Of a stretch of 64,000 bases of DNA, positions 1 through 12,203 are shown one piece after another. Where the stretch lies: assembly GCF_014898055.3 (NCBI RefSeq), contig NW_023601543.1, positions 15,647,314 to 15,711,313 of the forward strand, read 5' to 3'. Position numbers and translations under genes: made by a program. The DNA comes from Talpa occidentalis. Lineage: Eukaryota > Chordata > Mammalia > Eulipotyphla > Talpidae. Each line of letters starts with the position of its first letter. The stretch's first letter is position 1. Below the pieces are notes generated by a model, which was not told where the DNA came from, did not search any database, and saw nothing but the letters and a program-made list of their open reading frames with translations.

Positions 1-161
1 CCCAAGGCATGGGATAATTCTCAACATTTGAGTTTACGGTACTTGCATAGCTATTATATTAGTTTCTGATTTTACTTTTGGTTAGAACTGCTTTCAACCC
101 CCCTCTCCTCTTTCCTGCTCCCCCCCTTTAGGGATTTCCCTTATTTCTTGAAAACTCACTA

Positions 162-261
162 NNNNNNNNNNNNNNNNNNNNNNNNNNNNNNNNNNNNNNN
201 NNNNNNNNNNNNNNNNNNNNNNNNNNNNNNNNNNNNNNNNNNNNNNNNNNNNNNNNNNNNN
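162..261. other. Assembly gap of 100 N
   Basis: A run of exactly 100 N bases, the conventional placeholder for a gap of unknown size. Any open frame across it is meaningless, and the true distance between its flanks is unknown. Confidence 0.99.
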
Positions 262-1895
262 GGCAGTGGTAAATCAAACAACAAACAGGACCATTGTGAA
301 CAGGGCAAAAAAAATAACGGAATTTTTTCAGAAGGGTTATGAGTCCATTTGCAGCTGAGAGCCCTAATGCAGTTGAATTCTGTTGCTGTCCCTTCCTCGG
401 CTGCTGCCTACTAACATTGAGTTGACAAACCTGAGACAGAGAAAGGGTTTTTCTGGGATTACAGGTATCTATATTTGTTTCTTCTCAGGAACAAATTCTC
501 ACCTTTTGAAAGAATATTTTCCACACGCCACCCAAGTTGCTGATAATTGTTATTAATGGGATCTCTATCATTCTCCCTGGCTGACCTACAGAGCAAAAGA
601 ATAAAAGTCTTAAGGAAGTGGAATTAATAACTCCATTGTAATGCATCATAGAGATAAGCCAGTAATTGCAAGGTCAGATGGGCACACATAGATAGATTGT
701 TAGCTGGTTAGAGTATAATGAAAGAGCAGACCTTTTACATAAGTTTATGAATAATGTTTCTCATAAAGACAGGAGATTGATTATCTCAGAAAAGCTTCCC
801 TCTGAACCTGAGACCATCAGCAATCACAATAATGAAATATTAATAACAAATTTGAGAATCTATCAGGAGTAAATTTCATAACCCACTGTAATGAGGTTCT
901 TCTTTCTAATTTTGGAGGGCAACTAAATAAAATATTACTGAAGGCAGAAACAGAAGGAATGTGTTTTGCATTGGAGCAAATCAGGATTATTTCATAATAA
1001 AGGGTAGATTTTAAGAGGTGGAGTTTGAGAGAGAACAATAAGAATTTCAGATGATTCCCCTAATATCAGGTTTTCCACTGTTTCCCTGTGCAGTGTTATT
1101 TATTTCCCATGTAGAAATGATTACATCAATTAATCTCATTTTAGGAAAAAATTGTCTTTGTCCTTTTTTTCTGTAAGCGTGTATAATTATATCTTTATAT
1201 TACAATAGTTTGAAGAATTATATCTGCTGGTTCCCTAGCAACCATAGGAGCTCTAGATTTTTCAGTTGAAGATCAAAACTAAAATCCTTAGCATAGAAGT
1301 AAAATAAAATGGTTGTTAGTAAAATTTATGTGTGTGGTAATTTTGGATGATAACTAGAAGAAAAAGGAGAATGATCTCATCGATATTTATGTTTACTTTT
1401 CCGATCAATCTAAGACTATGTGGGTGGTAACTACTTCAAATCCAATTTTTAGCTGCTATATTTAACTTCCATATTCAGCTTACCTTTTTTTGTGCTTTTA
1501 ATTACTCACATTGAGATATCAAGAATGTATCAGTACTGCATAATTACTTATTTTCCAGGTATAAAATAATATGGTGTGTCTCTTTTATAGAAATCAAAAG
1601 TATGTAATTTGTGACTAGTGTGTATGTTGCTGCTTTAATATATGTTGATATTTAGAATCTTTCATATTGTAACTTGTGTGTCTCCTACGGTGGGGCTAGA
1701 TTCACACTGGATATTCTTTGTGTACCATTTGTGATCAAAAAGTAGTTGAGACTTTTCTAAAATTAGATTGTGGGATTGTTTCAGAGTACTGTGAATATCA
1801 GTCACTTTAAAGGAGAATTTTTTTGAGATGTGGAATATTTCTCACTAAAGCTGTTAACTCTTATTAATTTATTTATTTTAAAGGACTCAACCCCT
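262..1895. other. Unannotated single-copy-like DNA
   Basis: AT-rich sequence with no SINE, L1 or LTR that I can recognise, no long open frame and no tRNA-like or snRNA-like block. It is probably unique noncoding DNA or repeats too old to see by eye. Confidence 0.5.
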
Positions 1896-1904
1896 GCAGT
1901 CCTT

Positions 1905-2345
1905 ACTCTCCTTTCTCTTACGCAGCACTGCCTCCAGATGTAGCAGGATCTTCTAGCTGGTTTTGTGGCCACTCTTGGCCTCCTCATGAACCCTAAGATT
2001 GCCAAAAAGAAAAAAAAAATTCATTTAACTGATACCGGTCCACAACTTCTGTTAGAAGTCAGCCTGGAAGAATCTAGAGGCATGGGTGACAGGCTGCGTA
2101 TGAGATGCAATGGTCAGCTCTTAATGTCCAATACTGGTTATAAGAAAAATATGGAAACGACCCATGCTGTCCACAGGTTTCTGAAAGTTCTTGCATTTAA
2201 ATTCAAGAAATTGGGACTAGTGCTGATGATATGGAACGCATTTTCATGTGGTGAGATTTGATACAACGCTTCTCCAAAAATCTCAGGGTCACTGTGCAAA
2301 GAGCAGTTTATCCGGCTATTCATTTCACCAAAGCTATGGATTGAA
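1905..2345 (+). pseudogene. RPL32P: Processed pseudogene of ribosomal protein L32
   Basis: Intronless relic of the mRNA for RPL32, a structural protein of the large ribosomal subunit (normally 135 residues). A 98-codon frame from 1965 follows RPL32 along its length: the N-terminus (AxLxxLxxPKIxKK), the middle (RGxxxRxRxxxxGQxLMxNxGY), and the stretch ending in EI near residue 99. The initiator is now GTG instead of ATG. TGA at 2259-2261 replaces the next Ala codon, after which the same frame still follows the C-terminal part (HNxSSKN..., then the AAQLAIRVTNPNA region) to about 2335. Sequence just upstream (about 1915-1964) resembles the short RPL32 5' UTR, so the copy came from a nearly full-length mRNA. 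The residues around codons 18-36 match poorly, which suggests compensating indels. No clear poly(A) or target duplication survives, so the insertion is old. It cannot encode a functional protein. Confidence 0.8.
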
Positions 2346-3070
2346 GATAGTGAATTGTAATTGTCATTTTACAGTTTAATTCAGTTGGTATAGATAACAC
2401 TATAAACTTCCAAATAAGGCAGATGACCACAGCAAGGATCAGGATTATAGTTGCAAACACAAAACTGAGTAAGATTGTTTTGCACAATAACTATGTTCAG
2501 GATTTGATGGACCTCTGAATTTTGTCCTGTCCATTTTAGTACCTGTATTAATAAATGTACCTCTTAATAAACTTTCCTGTTTATACCTAAAATGCCAATA
2601 ATTACTTTCAAAATACATTTTAAAAAATTTCCATTGAACCTAATTGTTGTATGGTTAAGTGAATAAAAATGAACAAATCTCACAATTACCAACCGATTGC
2701 TATTGAGCAAACTATTTTGTAAATGGTTGGTTACAGTGATAGGCCCTTTGGAGAACATCGAGTTAAGTAAGACAGTACTCCTGCCATTAAGTCAAGAAAT
2801 CTACATGATTTTATTTTGTTTATTTATTTACTATTTTCACAGTCTTTCATAAATAATTACAAACATATGTGCTGATCCCAAAGGTATCTAAGCAAAAACA
2901 TTATTTTTAGTCAAATATTTTATTATTACTACCTATACTACTTGACCACTGGAATTATACTACTCTGCAAGGGAAATAAGAAACCAGTACACAACAAACA
3001 TGGAGTGATGAACCATATAAAAAGACCAGCTGATGCTGGAGCTCATCCACCTCTTTTGCCCTTCAGATAA
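2346..3070. other. Unannotated AT-rich DNA
   Basis: No recognisable gene or young repeat. The first part may include decayed 3' UTR of the RPL32 pseudogene, but I cannot show it. The rest is AT-rich with TTTA-type tracts. Confidence 0.4.
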
Positions 3071-3074
3071 AACC

Positions 3075-3975
3075 TCATTCCCATTAGGTTTTTTTTTTTT
3101 TTCTTTAAGTAGATATACTATAGGTTGCAAACACTTTTTCCCATCATCACTTCTTGTTTTTTTTTTAAAGATTTATTTATTTATGCATACAAGAGCTGGG
3201 GTAGAGGCCAGAGGTGTGGTGGGGGAGGGTGAGAGGATTCACCAGAGACAGAGTGGGAAACAGAACAGGCGGATTGACTGAAATACACTGCTGAGGGGAG
3301 CAGTGGGCGAGACAGAGAGGTCTGCTGTGCCATGTGGGTTATCTGTCTGGCCGGGGATTGAACTCGTGCTGCAGTGGCTGTGGACAGCTTCATTGTGCTG
3401 CATCTTAACCCTTTGCGCCACCAGGGAGGCCCCCACACCATCACTTCTTATACTCCTTTTATCCTTTCTCTCTCCCCCCCATCCTCGGAAGCCTTACGTA
3501 TTAATATGTGCTGGTTTTAATAAGTATTTTACTTTATTGAATCCTGTGCTATGTAAATATCCAATATTTGTTGTTGTCATTCTGAGTTGCACTATAACAC
3601 ATTCCACTGAACTCCTTCCATTTCGTTGCAAATGCCATCATTTTGTCTTTCCTTATGACTGAACAGTATTCTGTTGTGTATATGAACTAAATAATCCCTA
3701 ATCCAATCCTCTATTGGTGGGAATTTAGACAGTTTCCATGTCCTACTTACTGTAAATGATTCTGGAATAAACACTATAGAGCATATATCTGTTTGAAGCT
3801 GGTTTTCATGTTATTTGGAAAGATGCTGAGGAGTAGGATTGCGGGGTTATACAGTACTCCCATTTTTCATTTTTTTTTAAGGTAAATCTATTTCACTATC
3901 CAAAATGGCCATACCAGTGACATTCCTACCAACAATGTAATAGGGTTCCTCTTTCTCTGCATCCACTTCTACTCT
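3075..3975 (-). mobile_element. Old L1 fragment, split by a SINE
   Basis: Read on the minus strand, this is the C-terminal ORF2 and 3' portion of an old L1. The plus-strand text carries typical reversed L1 phrases such as TTCATTTCGTTGCAAATGCC and 'agtaggattgcggggttata'-like sequence, then the primer-like stretch near 3900-3970. A SINE interrupts it at 3156-3438. The fragment is heavily mutated and has no usable reading frame. Confidence 0.65.
3156..3438 (-). mobile_element. tRNA-derived SINE copy 1 (GGCCTGTACCCC-type tail)
   Basis: Full-length SINE in reverse orientation. The plus strand reads poly(T), AAAGATTTATTTATTTA, then the body and ends in GGGAGGC, the complement of the GCCTCCC head. 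An 11-bp target duplication CATCACTTCTT flanks it at 3145-3155 and 3439-3449. It has the GGCCAGAGG and GGATTCACCAGAGACAGAGT signature of the older of the two subfamilies in this window. The insertion lies inside an older L1. Confidence 0.95.
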
Positions 3976-4293
3976 GGTTTGTTGCTGGGGATTTCTTTAA
4001 AATGTGCCATTCTAGATGATCTTTCAAACAAAGCAGAATCAAATAAATACAATACAGGAGAGGTTTCAAAGAATGACAGCTGGCTGAGTAGATCAGGAAG
4101 TATTTGATAAGATAAGGAGCATTTCTGTTGAATCTTGAGAGATATGTCATATTTTGACATGGAGATAAGGTAGAAAGGACTTTGCAGATACAGGGAACAG
4201 CAAAAGCAAAGACCCACAATTGGGAATGGAGAGTGGACACATTAAATGTAATTGGATATTTAAGATGATTGTTGAGTTGACAGTAAGCATATT

Positions 4294-4294
4294 A

Positions 4295-4327
<33 letters not shown>
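4294..4327. repeat. (TA)n microsatellite
   Basis: Alternating TA run with one internal CA interruption. Likely length-variable between individuals. Confidence 0.95.
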
Positions 4328-4524
4328 GCAAGGTAATGTTCTGACACAATCATGTGGAAAGAATCTAAAGAAATATAAAGTTCTGTGCTTGAATCAAGCC
4401 ACATGTCTAAGGGGCTAGATAGCAAGATTTGTCTCTCGTTGGAGTCTGTTCTCCTTCCCAACTTGTGTTTTAATGTTCTGTCATCTGCTGTTATCAAAGT
4501 ATGTGATAAATATCTTCTGCTATC

Positions 4525-4650
4525 TCAAAAATGAAAAGGCAACCTAAAGACTGGAAGAAGCTATTTTTACATCACATGTCTGACAATGGTTTAATTTCCA
4601 AAATTAGCTTACAGAATGTGTTCTTGTTATAAACTACCTTTGTAGAACAT
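4525..4650 (+). mobile_element. Short old L1 ORF2 fragment
   Basis: Resembles the L1 ORF2 stretch that encodes the 'GKxxxWKKxFLHHMSDNGLISKI' type region in many L1 families, followed closely by a loss of similarity. It is too short and diverged for a family name. Confidence 0.4.
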
Positions 4651-7600
4651 GGTAGAGTATAAATGAATGCATAAATAAATTATCATAGCTATATGAAAAT
4701 GTTACAGTGGGGAAATTCTTTAAGTGAATTTTTAGGTGAAGGTGAGGCATGTTTATTTTCTTCAACTAGAGCTGTACATATATAGTTGTATCAGCTGATG
4801 AAATGGAACTTGTAAAGTTAAGATCTTTTTTTCTTTTATTTTAAAAGCAAGAAGAAAAAGAGAAAAGCAGTGTGTTTATGCATGCTATTAATTCTTGAGG
4901 CACCCCCTAAATCAAATAGCAGAAACAAAAGATCATTTCACACTAACTTGGTCTAGTCCCACTACCTTTTCCAAAAAGTGATTTTTATGCCTCTACTCAT
5001 GGTGTACTCATGACAGTCACGTCCCAGGCACAGGGTTTACCCAGTCCTGGCCAGTCATCACAGTGTAAGTGGCAACAGCGTTCTGCAGGATGGCTATACA
5101 ATCAAATTTACGAATCATATTTTTGAAGCCTTTGTGTTCAGTAATAAGATAAAATGAGAATGGTTAATGGTTGGTAATTCACATTTTTTTGTGAGTTCAT
5201 AATGGGTAGACTGAAACTAACTAAATCTGACATCTACCTATGGGAATTACCACTTATCAGGGAGCAGGTCGCAGACAAGTGCACAACCAGAAGGTTGTAT
5301 GTGGTAAGTGCTCACTCAAGCTATGCACAAAAAAATGCCATGTTGCTACAGCGGAAGGAGGTATCTCACTGGAAAGATCCAGTAAATTTTAAGAAGAGGC
5401 ATTTATCTTAATAAATGATGATCATTTGGTAAACATACCTTGTGATATATGACGTGAGTAGAGCAAACAACATAGACAGAGGAAGGGGGGGCATAAAAAC
5501 CTTAACACTGCTGTGTTGTCTAGGGTTTTTATAGTAGAGATTGATAGAAGCATGCCATTGGGTATGAAGGTTGGAGACTTTGATGGATTAAAATTGTGGA
5601 GAAACTTGAATGCGATGTTAAGGAGGTTGGCTTTTGAGAGGAAATAATGAATACTCTTAATCAATAGAAAAGTAATGACCATTTAAGAAATATCAAGGTT
5701 CCTATAGCTACCATTTGAAAGTAATCTTTCATTAGCTTTTTTTGGGTTGGTCTTTTGGTACTAGCTCAGTGAGGGAATAAAATGTAAAAGCCACAGCAAG
5801 AGATGTTAATCTGTAATCTTGTAATCAAATTCCTTGATATAGTGCTGCTTTGGAGTTAGTCGCCTGGATTTAGTGTGTAAACTCTTCAGAGATACATCTA
5901 TCAACCTTGGAGATTTAAATTTAATACATATGGCCATAAAAGATCCAAAGAGGGACTGTAAAAAACTATGGTGAAAGTAGGGATGTACAACCCCAGAGAA
6001 ATAGAGAAGATTATAAATTGTGAATGCCTAGAAGTCCTGGAGGAAGTTCTGAGAAAACTTTTGAGAGTTCTGAAAAAGCTGTTTTGTTTTCTTTTTTATC
6101 AGGACCAAACCTGATCTTGGCTGTCTTGTATGTAGCTATTGGATGAGCCTTTTATAGCTGCCTATAGAATGTGATGGAAAGGACTGAAGAGCCGTCTGAT
6201 CAAGGGGTTGGTCAGTAAGTCAAGTGCTTCATTTCCAGTAGGTGTGGGTGTGATTCATTGTGTTTGTCACAGTAATTTTCAGATTATATAAACAGTGACA
6301 ATCTTTAGAAAAAAATAGCATTCTGCTCATCAATATATGAGCAGAATACGGGGAGCTTTTTAGTTGAAGAAAATAGATTCTGAGCCCATCTACTCTTAGG
6401 AAGTGATCCATGTTCTGAGGAAAATACATGAAATCCAGACAATTAAAAAGCACGCAAGAAAGAAATAATGATGTTGATTGAGAGAATTTTCACAGTTTGG
6501 TCCAGTAGGATAAAACCAAACATGGTGGGATTGTCATTGGGAGTTCTGAGAAATCAGCAGCAGTATGGAGCTACAAGGACCTTCAGGAATGAAAAGGAGA
6601 AGGCAACTCTTTGATTAGAATATGGATCTGTGCCGAGAGGAGCAGGAAGCCCTTGTGGCCTGACCACACCTTCCCTGTATCCAAGCAGAGTGTGTTTATG
6701 TTCAGTCCCCAGTCTCCCCCCTGGCTGCCCTCATTGGTTCTCTGTACTGTATGTGATCATCTGAATTTCTTTCTGCTCACTTAATTCCTTACCTATTTAC
6801 CCCAATACCTAATATATGCCAAACGTCTTTGACAGCAGGATGTCTGAAGACTTCTGGAAAACTCGGTTTGATACCTTGCCCTTTTTACCCGAGGTTGTAT
6901 TGTTATTATGTCTACATCTCGAATCACAGCTCCTCATAGAACTAGCTTATTGTCTCATGACATCAGTATCTCTGTTTCCACATCGGATTTTGAACATATC
7001 TTCTGGTGAATCAAAGCCATTTATCTGTCTCTTGGATCTTGTTACTCTGCATGTATCACAAGATTTCTCCAAAATCTTACTTCATGCCAACTCTTTAATT
7101 AGCCCAGAGAACATTCTTGGCACATTACACCCGTGGAGGACATTTAGGAGGAGGTGTGGTTAAAGTGCATTTATCAGCCAACTAAGGGAACACTTGTTTT
7201 CCTTCCTCCCCTCATTTTACTTAAACACTTGGGGACCAGTCTTGATTTGAGGTGATAGATTCCTTTGAGATTCTCTTCCATTCCCACTTCCACAAGGATT
7301 TTCAGCAAGGATTTTCACATCTCTGCAGGGGTTGCAGTCTTGCCCTTGAAATTTCCCAGGCTCTGGATGCAGGGAACTTGGCCCTGGGTCAGAACCCTCA
7401 CTCTGCAGTAATGTGTACTATTAAGCAAATGGCACTGAGCAATGTTCTCTTCCCAATTCAGAATGCTCTCATTTAGGTAAAATTTGAGACTGCTGCTGGC
7501 AGTTAGGAGCCAGAATGGCAGAGGGAAATACAATGTAAAAGCAATATGAGTTTGAATGAAATTATGATAAGTGTCAGATGGCACTATTACCAGCATCCCC

Positions 7601-8608
7601 ATAGGCAGGCATTAGGGAAGCTCTGTAATGTTACATTGGAACAGAATTCCAACAGTGGAAAGGGGAGTGGCATTCCAAACTGGAGTGTGTAGCAACATGT
7701 TAACTCTTTGAGGTACTTTGGGGGCCATAACAAGGAATGAGTGTCCATGATTTATATGCTGGTTGAAAAAAGTTCTAGAATGTTATGTACCTCTGGAATA
7801 GTAATTTGTCTGCCTGTCTATATCATCTATCTATAGTATGTGTTTTCCATACTATAGAAGGTGTATTAATGTTGTTTTTATTTTGAATAATCAGAAAATT
7901 GGGTGTTTCACACAAATGAGTTCCCAGATAACTGAAACTTGATCATTTGAAATATGAGTGCTATCTTACCTTACAAAAGTGAATATACTAAGTACATGTA
8001 GTTTCCTGATGATTTGGTTTACTGTTAAAATCAATTATAGAACTTATCTCTGTGCATGACTTCATCAAAAGAGTGACATTTTCATCTGAAAATTGACTGA
8101 TGGCTAGAAGGGATAACATGATCAAAAACACAGATAATAAAAATGCATATAATATTTTGAGAAGGTTAAATGGTCTAATATAACTAGGGTGTTAGACATA
8201 GGTGGCCTTAATATAAATAGAGAATGAAATATCAGAGGAGGAAACTAGAATAGGAATTAGGAATATGTAATTAAATTGTAAAGACCCTGTAAGTCATAAC
8301 AGTGTGAATTTTAACCAATATGCAAATAGTAAATTATGAAAGGGGAGTATTAATGTGTCCCTATGATTATGTGTCTATGTCTTTGTGTCAGAAACTGTGT
8401 TAAGGAGTGGCTTGGGAAGTGCTTATCACCCCTGTAACCTCCTTTAGACCTTCCCAGGAGGCCATTTCTCCAGTCTCATGCAAAACGCTATGCAAACCAT
8501 TTCAAGCTTCACCTACACAAATGCTGGATTTCTGTTCTTATTGTTCTTATGTGATAGCTTACTAGCTTCCCTCCCCCATGGCTTGCATGCACAGGTGCTC
8601 TCTCCTGC

Positions 8609-8624
8609 TCTCTCTCTCTCTCCC
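8609..8624. repeat. (TC)n microsatellite
   Basis: Short pure TC tract next to CT-rich sequence. Confidence 0.8.
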
Positions 8625-8649
8625 TCCATATATATGCACTGTATTCTGT

Positions 8650-8815
8650 ACTTTATATATATTGTTTCATTTTTATTCTATAATAATCTCATGAAGCAGA
8701 TATTATTGTTATTCTCCCAATTGACTGGGAAAGAAATTGTGGCTCACAGAGGTTAAGTAACTCACCAATTGCCACTGAGTTTGAAAGTGGCAGAGCCAAT
8801 ACGAGTCTAAGAAGT
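8650..8815 (-). mobile_element. MIR SINE relic
   Basis: The plus strand carries the reverse complement of the MIR core: ATTATTGTTATTCTCCCAAT, then GGCTCACAGAGGTTAAGTAA, then a cagagccaatacgagtc-type stretch that corresponds to the B-box side. An ancient mammal-wide tRNA-derived SINE, heavily diverged. Confidence 0.75.
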
Positions 8816-9079
8816 CAGCTTGACTCACAGTTCCAACCTGTTGTGGTAGCTCAGGATAAAGGTGACATGGACTTAAATTAAGACATTCGCTGTCGGGCTG
8901 AAGAAGAAGGTTTACGTTTGGGATTATTTAAGAAAAATGAATATTCTTTTCAAATATCCAGAAATTCATTAAAGTGTGTCTGGTGGGAATGTGTTATGAC
9001 GCTTTATCAATGTCTATTTCTGCATAGAAACTAGTTAGGAAAAAAAGTACTTGAATCATTCATTTGTGATGTTATTAAT

Positions 9080-9900
9080 TAATTGTTAATGATGTATCAT
9101 TTGTTCACAGAATTGAATAGGTTTCAGGCTTACAATTTCTCACCATTGCCTCTCTGTATATCATACCACAGCTACCACCCAAAGTTCAGTCACTGGCCAC
9201 TACCTACATTGGTCCCTTCTACCTGTTCCCTTCTCTCACTTCCCTGCTGGTCATCACCATCCTGTGGTCAGATTTCAAGGGTTTGTGTTTTAACTTTGTT
9301 TGCTTATTTTGTCTTTTCCATTATGAGTGAAATAATAGGTCATTTATCTTTCCCCTTCTGACTTAATTTTCTCAGCATACTCCCCTGCAGATCTATTCCT
9401 GTTGTGCAAATAACAAGATTTCATCTTTTTTAAATTGTGGAATAGTATTTCATTGAGTATATATACCACATCTTTATTCGTCTGTGGTTTCTGGTTGTTT
9501 CCATGTCTTGGCTATTTTGAATAGTGCTGTAATAAATTTAGGGGGTGCATATACTTGTTAGAACTAGTGTTTTCATATTCTTTGGGTAAATACCCAGAAG
9601 AGGAATTACTGGATCCTATGGGAGTTTTATTTTTAATGTTTTTAAGAAACCTCCATGTTGTTTTCCATAGTGGTTGCACCAATTTACATTCCTACCAATA
9701 GTGCACAAGGTTTCCTTTTTCTCCACATCCTTAACAATATTATTTCTTGACTTTTTGATAATAACTAATCAGTGTTAGGTGAAATGTCATTGTGATTTTG
9801 ATATTCATCTCCCTAATGATAAGTGAAGTACATCTTTTCTTGTGTCTGTTGGCCATCTGTATGTCTTCTTTGGTGAAATGCCTATTTAGATCAAGAAGTT
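9080..9900 (-). mobile_element. Old L1 3' fragment
   Basis: Minus-strand L1 3' region. Reversed hallmarks include 'cattatgagtgaaataat', GGTAAATACCCAGAAGAGGA, 'gtggttgcaccaatttacatt' and CTTCTTTGGTGAAATGCCTA. These map to the C-terminal part of ORF2 and the following 3' UTR. Many indels; no coding capacity. Confidence 0.85.
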
Positions 9901-10214
9901 ATATTGAAAGTAATAGTAAGATATATGGTATTTCTGGTCTGACTTAATTTGGAGTGTGTGTGTGCGTATCTGTAAGGGTGTTTATAGCCAAGGTTTAAAT
10001 ATAGCCAATCACTACTATTTTTACTGTGTATACCCAATATTAATGACAAATAAATTCTTTAAAACTCTCTAGTGTTTAAATAGCTAATAAATAGATTTGC
10101 TACCTAATTCCTATTTGTCTTAGCATGTTAGTTTGTGGTCCTTTATTTCTTCATCAAACCTCCCATTTTTCTGTATGCTAGCTTTTCAGAATTCTTTTAG
10201 ACAGATTTTCTTAC

Positions 10215-10360
10215 TTGAATTGTACATAGTCATGTAAATAAACGAGGCTCAGAAGAATTCAATATCTTGCTCCAAACGGCAGAGATAATTAGTGGTTGGG
10301 GCAGACTAGATGTCATAGTTCCTGACTCCTAATTCAGTATTATCTCTACTTAACCACAGA
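10215..10360 (-). mobile_element. MIR relic
   Basis: Reverse MIR-like stretch (GAGGCTCAGAAGAATTCAAT, then a cggcagagataattagtgg-type segment). Heavily diverged, so the exact ends are uncertain. Confidence 0.5.
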
Positions 10361-10440
10361 CATCACATTATACCCAGAATGGAACACAGTACATGGACAA
10401 GTGCTTGCTCAATATTTATTCAGTAGATGAATTAATAACT
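10360..10440 (+). mobile_element. L2-type LINE 3' end
   Basis: Matches the common L2/MIR terminal phrase: gaacacagtacatgg, then TGCTTGCTCAATATTTATTC and AGTAGATGAATTA. Short and diverged. Confidence 0.45.
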
Positions 10441-10689
10441 AGCAGCTAATATTAGCATTGAGTTATGTAAAATTTGATAATAAATTGGTGGTAATTAATG
10501 ATTCCCAATGTCTGCTCATAATCAATCCTTTATTTTAATGATACACTAAGGATAACACAAATGAACCATTGCAGTTAACTTCATTGAGGATAAACTAGAG
10601 CTTTATTGATTTTACAGTAGCTTCCAGGGATCATGGTGGTAGTTTAAAGTCATACTTTTGATAACAAGTAATTACATTTGGTACCACAA

Positions 10690-10905
10690 GAAGCATTATT
10701 TGTGGCATAGAAGGAAAGACAGAAGATCAGAAGATTTGGGTTCCAATTCTTGCTCTGTAACTCATATATTCTGACCTTTGGGAAATTATGAAACAATTTG
10801 AACCTTGATCACTACATTGAGATAATAATTATCATACTATAAGTATCTATAAAATTGCTGTGAAAATGAAATGAAATAGTATGTGGATTTCATTGCCAGT
10901 GATAA
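10690..10905 (+). mobile_element. MIR relic
   Basis: Plus-strand MIR order: GATTTGGGTTCCAATTCTTG (B-box side), tctgacctttgggaaattatg, aaccttgatcactacattgag, ataataattatcat, then the ctgtgaaaatgaaatgaaat block. All MIR segments are present in order but are diverged. Confidence 0.7.
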
Positions 10906-11040
10906 TATGCTATCCAATATATGGGGGTTTGTTTTTATTTATTATAATGGCAAGGAACTGTGTTACACCAATGAAAAAGGTACTACTGCAAAGTTGAACA
11001 ACCATCATTACATTGTGTTCTGATTTAAAAAAAAAAGTTG

Positions 11041-11312
11041 TGGGGCCTCCCCTGGTGGCACAGCGGTTGAGTGCTGGGCTGTGAAGCTGCCCGCAGCCTC
11101 TGCAGCACCGGTTCGATTCCCAGCCACCGGTGAGGGTCCCACTTGGCGTGACAGACCTCTCCTGCCATGCTCGCTGCTCCCCTCAGCAGTGTATTTCTTC
11201 ATCAGTCTGCCTGTTCTGTTCCCCGCTCTGGCTCTGGTGAATTCTCTCACCCTCCTGTGCTTCTGACTGTAACCAGTGCTTGTACAAAGAAATAAACAAA
11301 TCTTAAAAAAAA
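11041..11312 (+). mobile_element. tRNA-derived SINE copy 2
   Basis: Plus-strand full-length copy, useful for seeing promoter parts. An A-box-like GGTGGCACAGCGGTTGA lies near 11054-11070 and a perfect B box GGTTCGATTCC at 11110-11120, consistent with RNA polymerase III transcription of a tRNA-derived SINE. The tail reads CCAGTGCTTGTACAAAGAAA and then poly(A). A 14-bp target duplication A(10)GTTG flanks it at 11027-11040 and 11313-11326. With the GAATTC tail signature it belongs to the younger subfamily. It shares with copies 3 and 16 the CATGGCAGG type of central segment. Confidence 0.95.
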
Positions 11313-11410
11313 AAAAAAAAAAGTTGGAAATAAGAAATGACTCATTACCAGACTTAAAAAGGGAATGTTTTTGTCAGGCAGGCATCCCTTTTTAAAATAC
11401 CCTGTTGGGG

Positions 11411-11969
11411 CATATGAAAAAATGTTCAACATCACTTGTCATCAGGGAAATGCAAATCAAAACTACCATGAGATACCATCTTACCCCAGTGAGAATGGGA
11501 CATATTAAAAAAACTAGCAATAACAAATGTTGGTGAGGGTGTGGAGAAAAATGGAACTCTCCTGCACTGCTGGTGGGAGTGCAAACTGGTCCAACCACTA
11601 TGGAGAGCTGTGTGGAGATTTCTGGACCTACTAAACATAGAGCTTCCATATGATCCAGCAATTCCACTCCTAGGTATTTACCCAAAGGACACAGAAACAT
11701 CCATTCCAAAGAGCACCTGCACCCCTATGTTTATAGCAGCACTGTTTACAATAGCTAAGCTTTGGAAACAACCCAAATGCCCAAAAATGGATGACTGGAT
11801 CAAGAAGATGTGGTACATACACACCATGGAATATTACTCAGCATTCAAAAAAGATAAACACATGCATTTTGCAGCAACATGGATGGCGCTGGAAGGGATC
11901 ATGCTCAGCGAAATAAGCCAGAAAGAAAAAGAAAAATACTGGATGGTCTCACTCATAGCAGGAATCTAG
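11411..11969 (+). pseudogene. L1 ORF2 C-terminal remnant, copy A
   Basis: C-terminal part of the L1 ORF2 protein (endonuclease/reverse transcriptase), including the Cys-rich zinc-knuckle-like motif and the following conserved block with [13 protein letters not shown] and [16 protein letters not shown], ending at TAG 11967-11969. The first part is in frame from about 11417. A TGA replaces the Arg codon right after the first Cys-Trp of the motif (a CpG-decay type C-to-T change). An extra base in the run near 11549 then shifts the frame. The rest is open for 142 codons from 11541. No endonuclease or polymerase domain is present, so the product would be inactive. Confidence 0.88.
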
Positions 11970-12203
11970 AAAACCTAAATAAGGGACTAGGAAAATGAAT
12001 AACTATAAGAAAGTGAAAATCAAAATCAACAAAAAACTATGAACCAGAGACACTCTATGGGGGGTAGAGGGTGAGAGGGGAGGGATTGGGGTCAAAATAA
12101 GGGGGTTGCAATTGTATGGGGATTATAAAAAATAAAATTTATTATAAAAAAATAAAGCCACAAATGCCAATTCATCAATAAAAAAATAAAATAAAATAAA
12201 ATT
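11411..12203 (+). mobile_element. Young 5'-truncated L1, copy A
   Basis: 5'-truncated LINE-1 that keeps only the end of ORF2, the 3' UTR and an A-rich tail. An 11-bp target duplication CCCTGTTGGGG (11400-11410 and 12204-12214) exactly brackets it, so both ends are certain. The 3' UTR contains a G-rich stretch (GGGAGGGATTGGGGTC near 12081) and ends in repeated AAATA. It is closely similar to the L1 at 39780-40577. The two share almost the same truncation zone and the same 3' UTR, so they come from one recently active lineage. Confidence 0.93.

Larger units (their letters stand above)
3976..8600. other. Long stretch without a gene
   Basis: Mostly unique-looking DNA. Positions 4525-4650 resemble a short plus-strand L1 piece (AGACTGGAAGAAGCTATTTT followed by the 'ctgacaatggtttaatttcc' type phrase). 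Positions 5560-5690 and 6200-6620 may be decayed ancient repeats. A 115-codon open frame at 6816-7163 has no recognisable domain and is probably chance. Confidence 0.45.

Noticed and set aside
817..1038. 73-codon minus-strand frame near the gap
   Set aside because: No domain or codon pattern, surrounded by AT-rich noncoding DNA.
11100..11125. tRNA gene suggested by the B box
   Set aside because: The B box belongs to a tRNA-derived SINE: no acceptor-stem pairing or anticodon arm, and the same sequence recurs in the other SINE copies.
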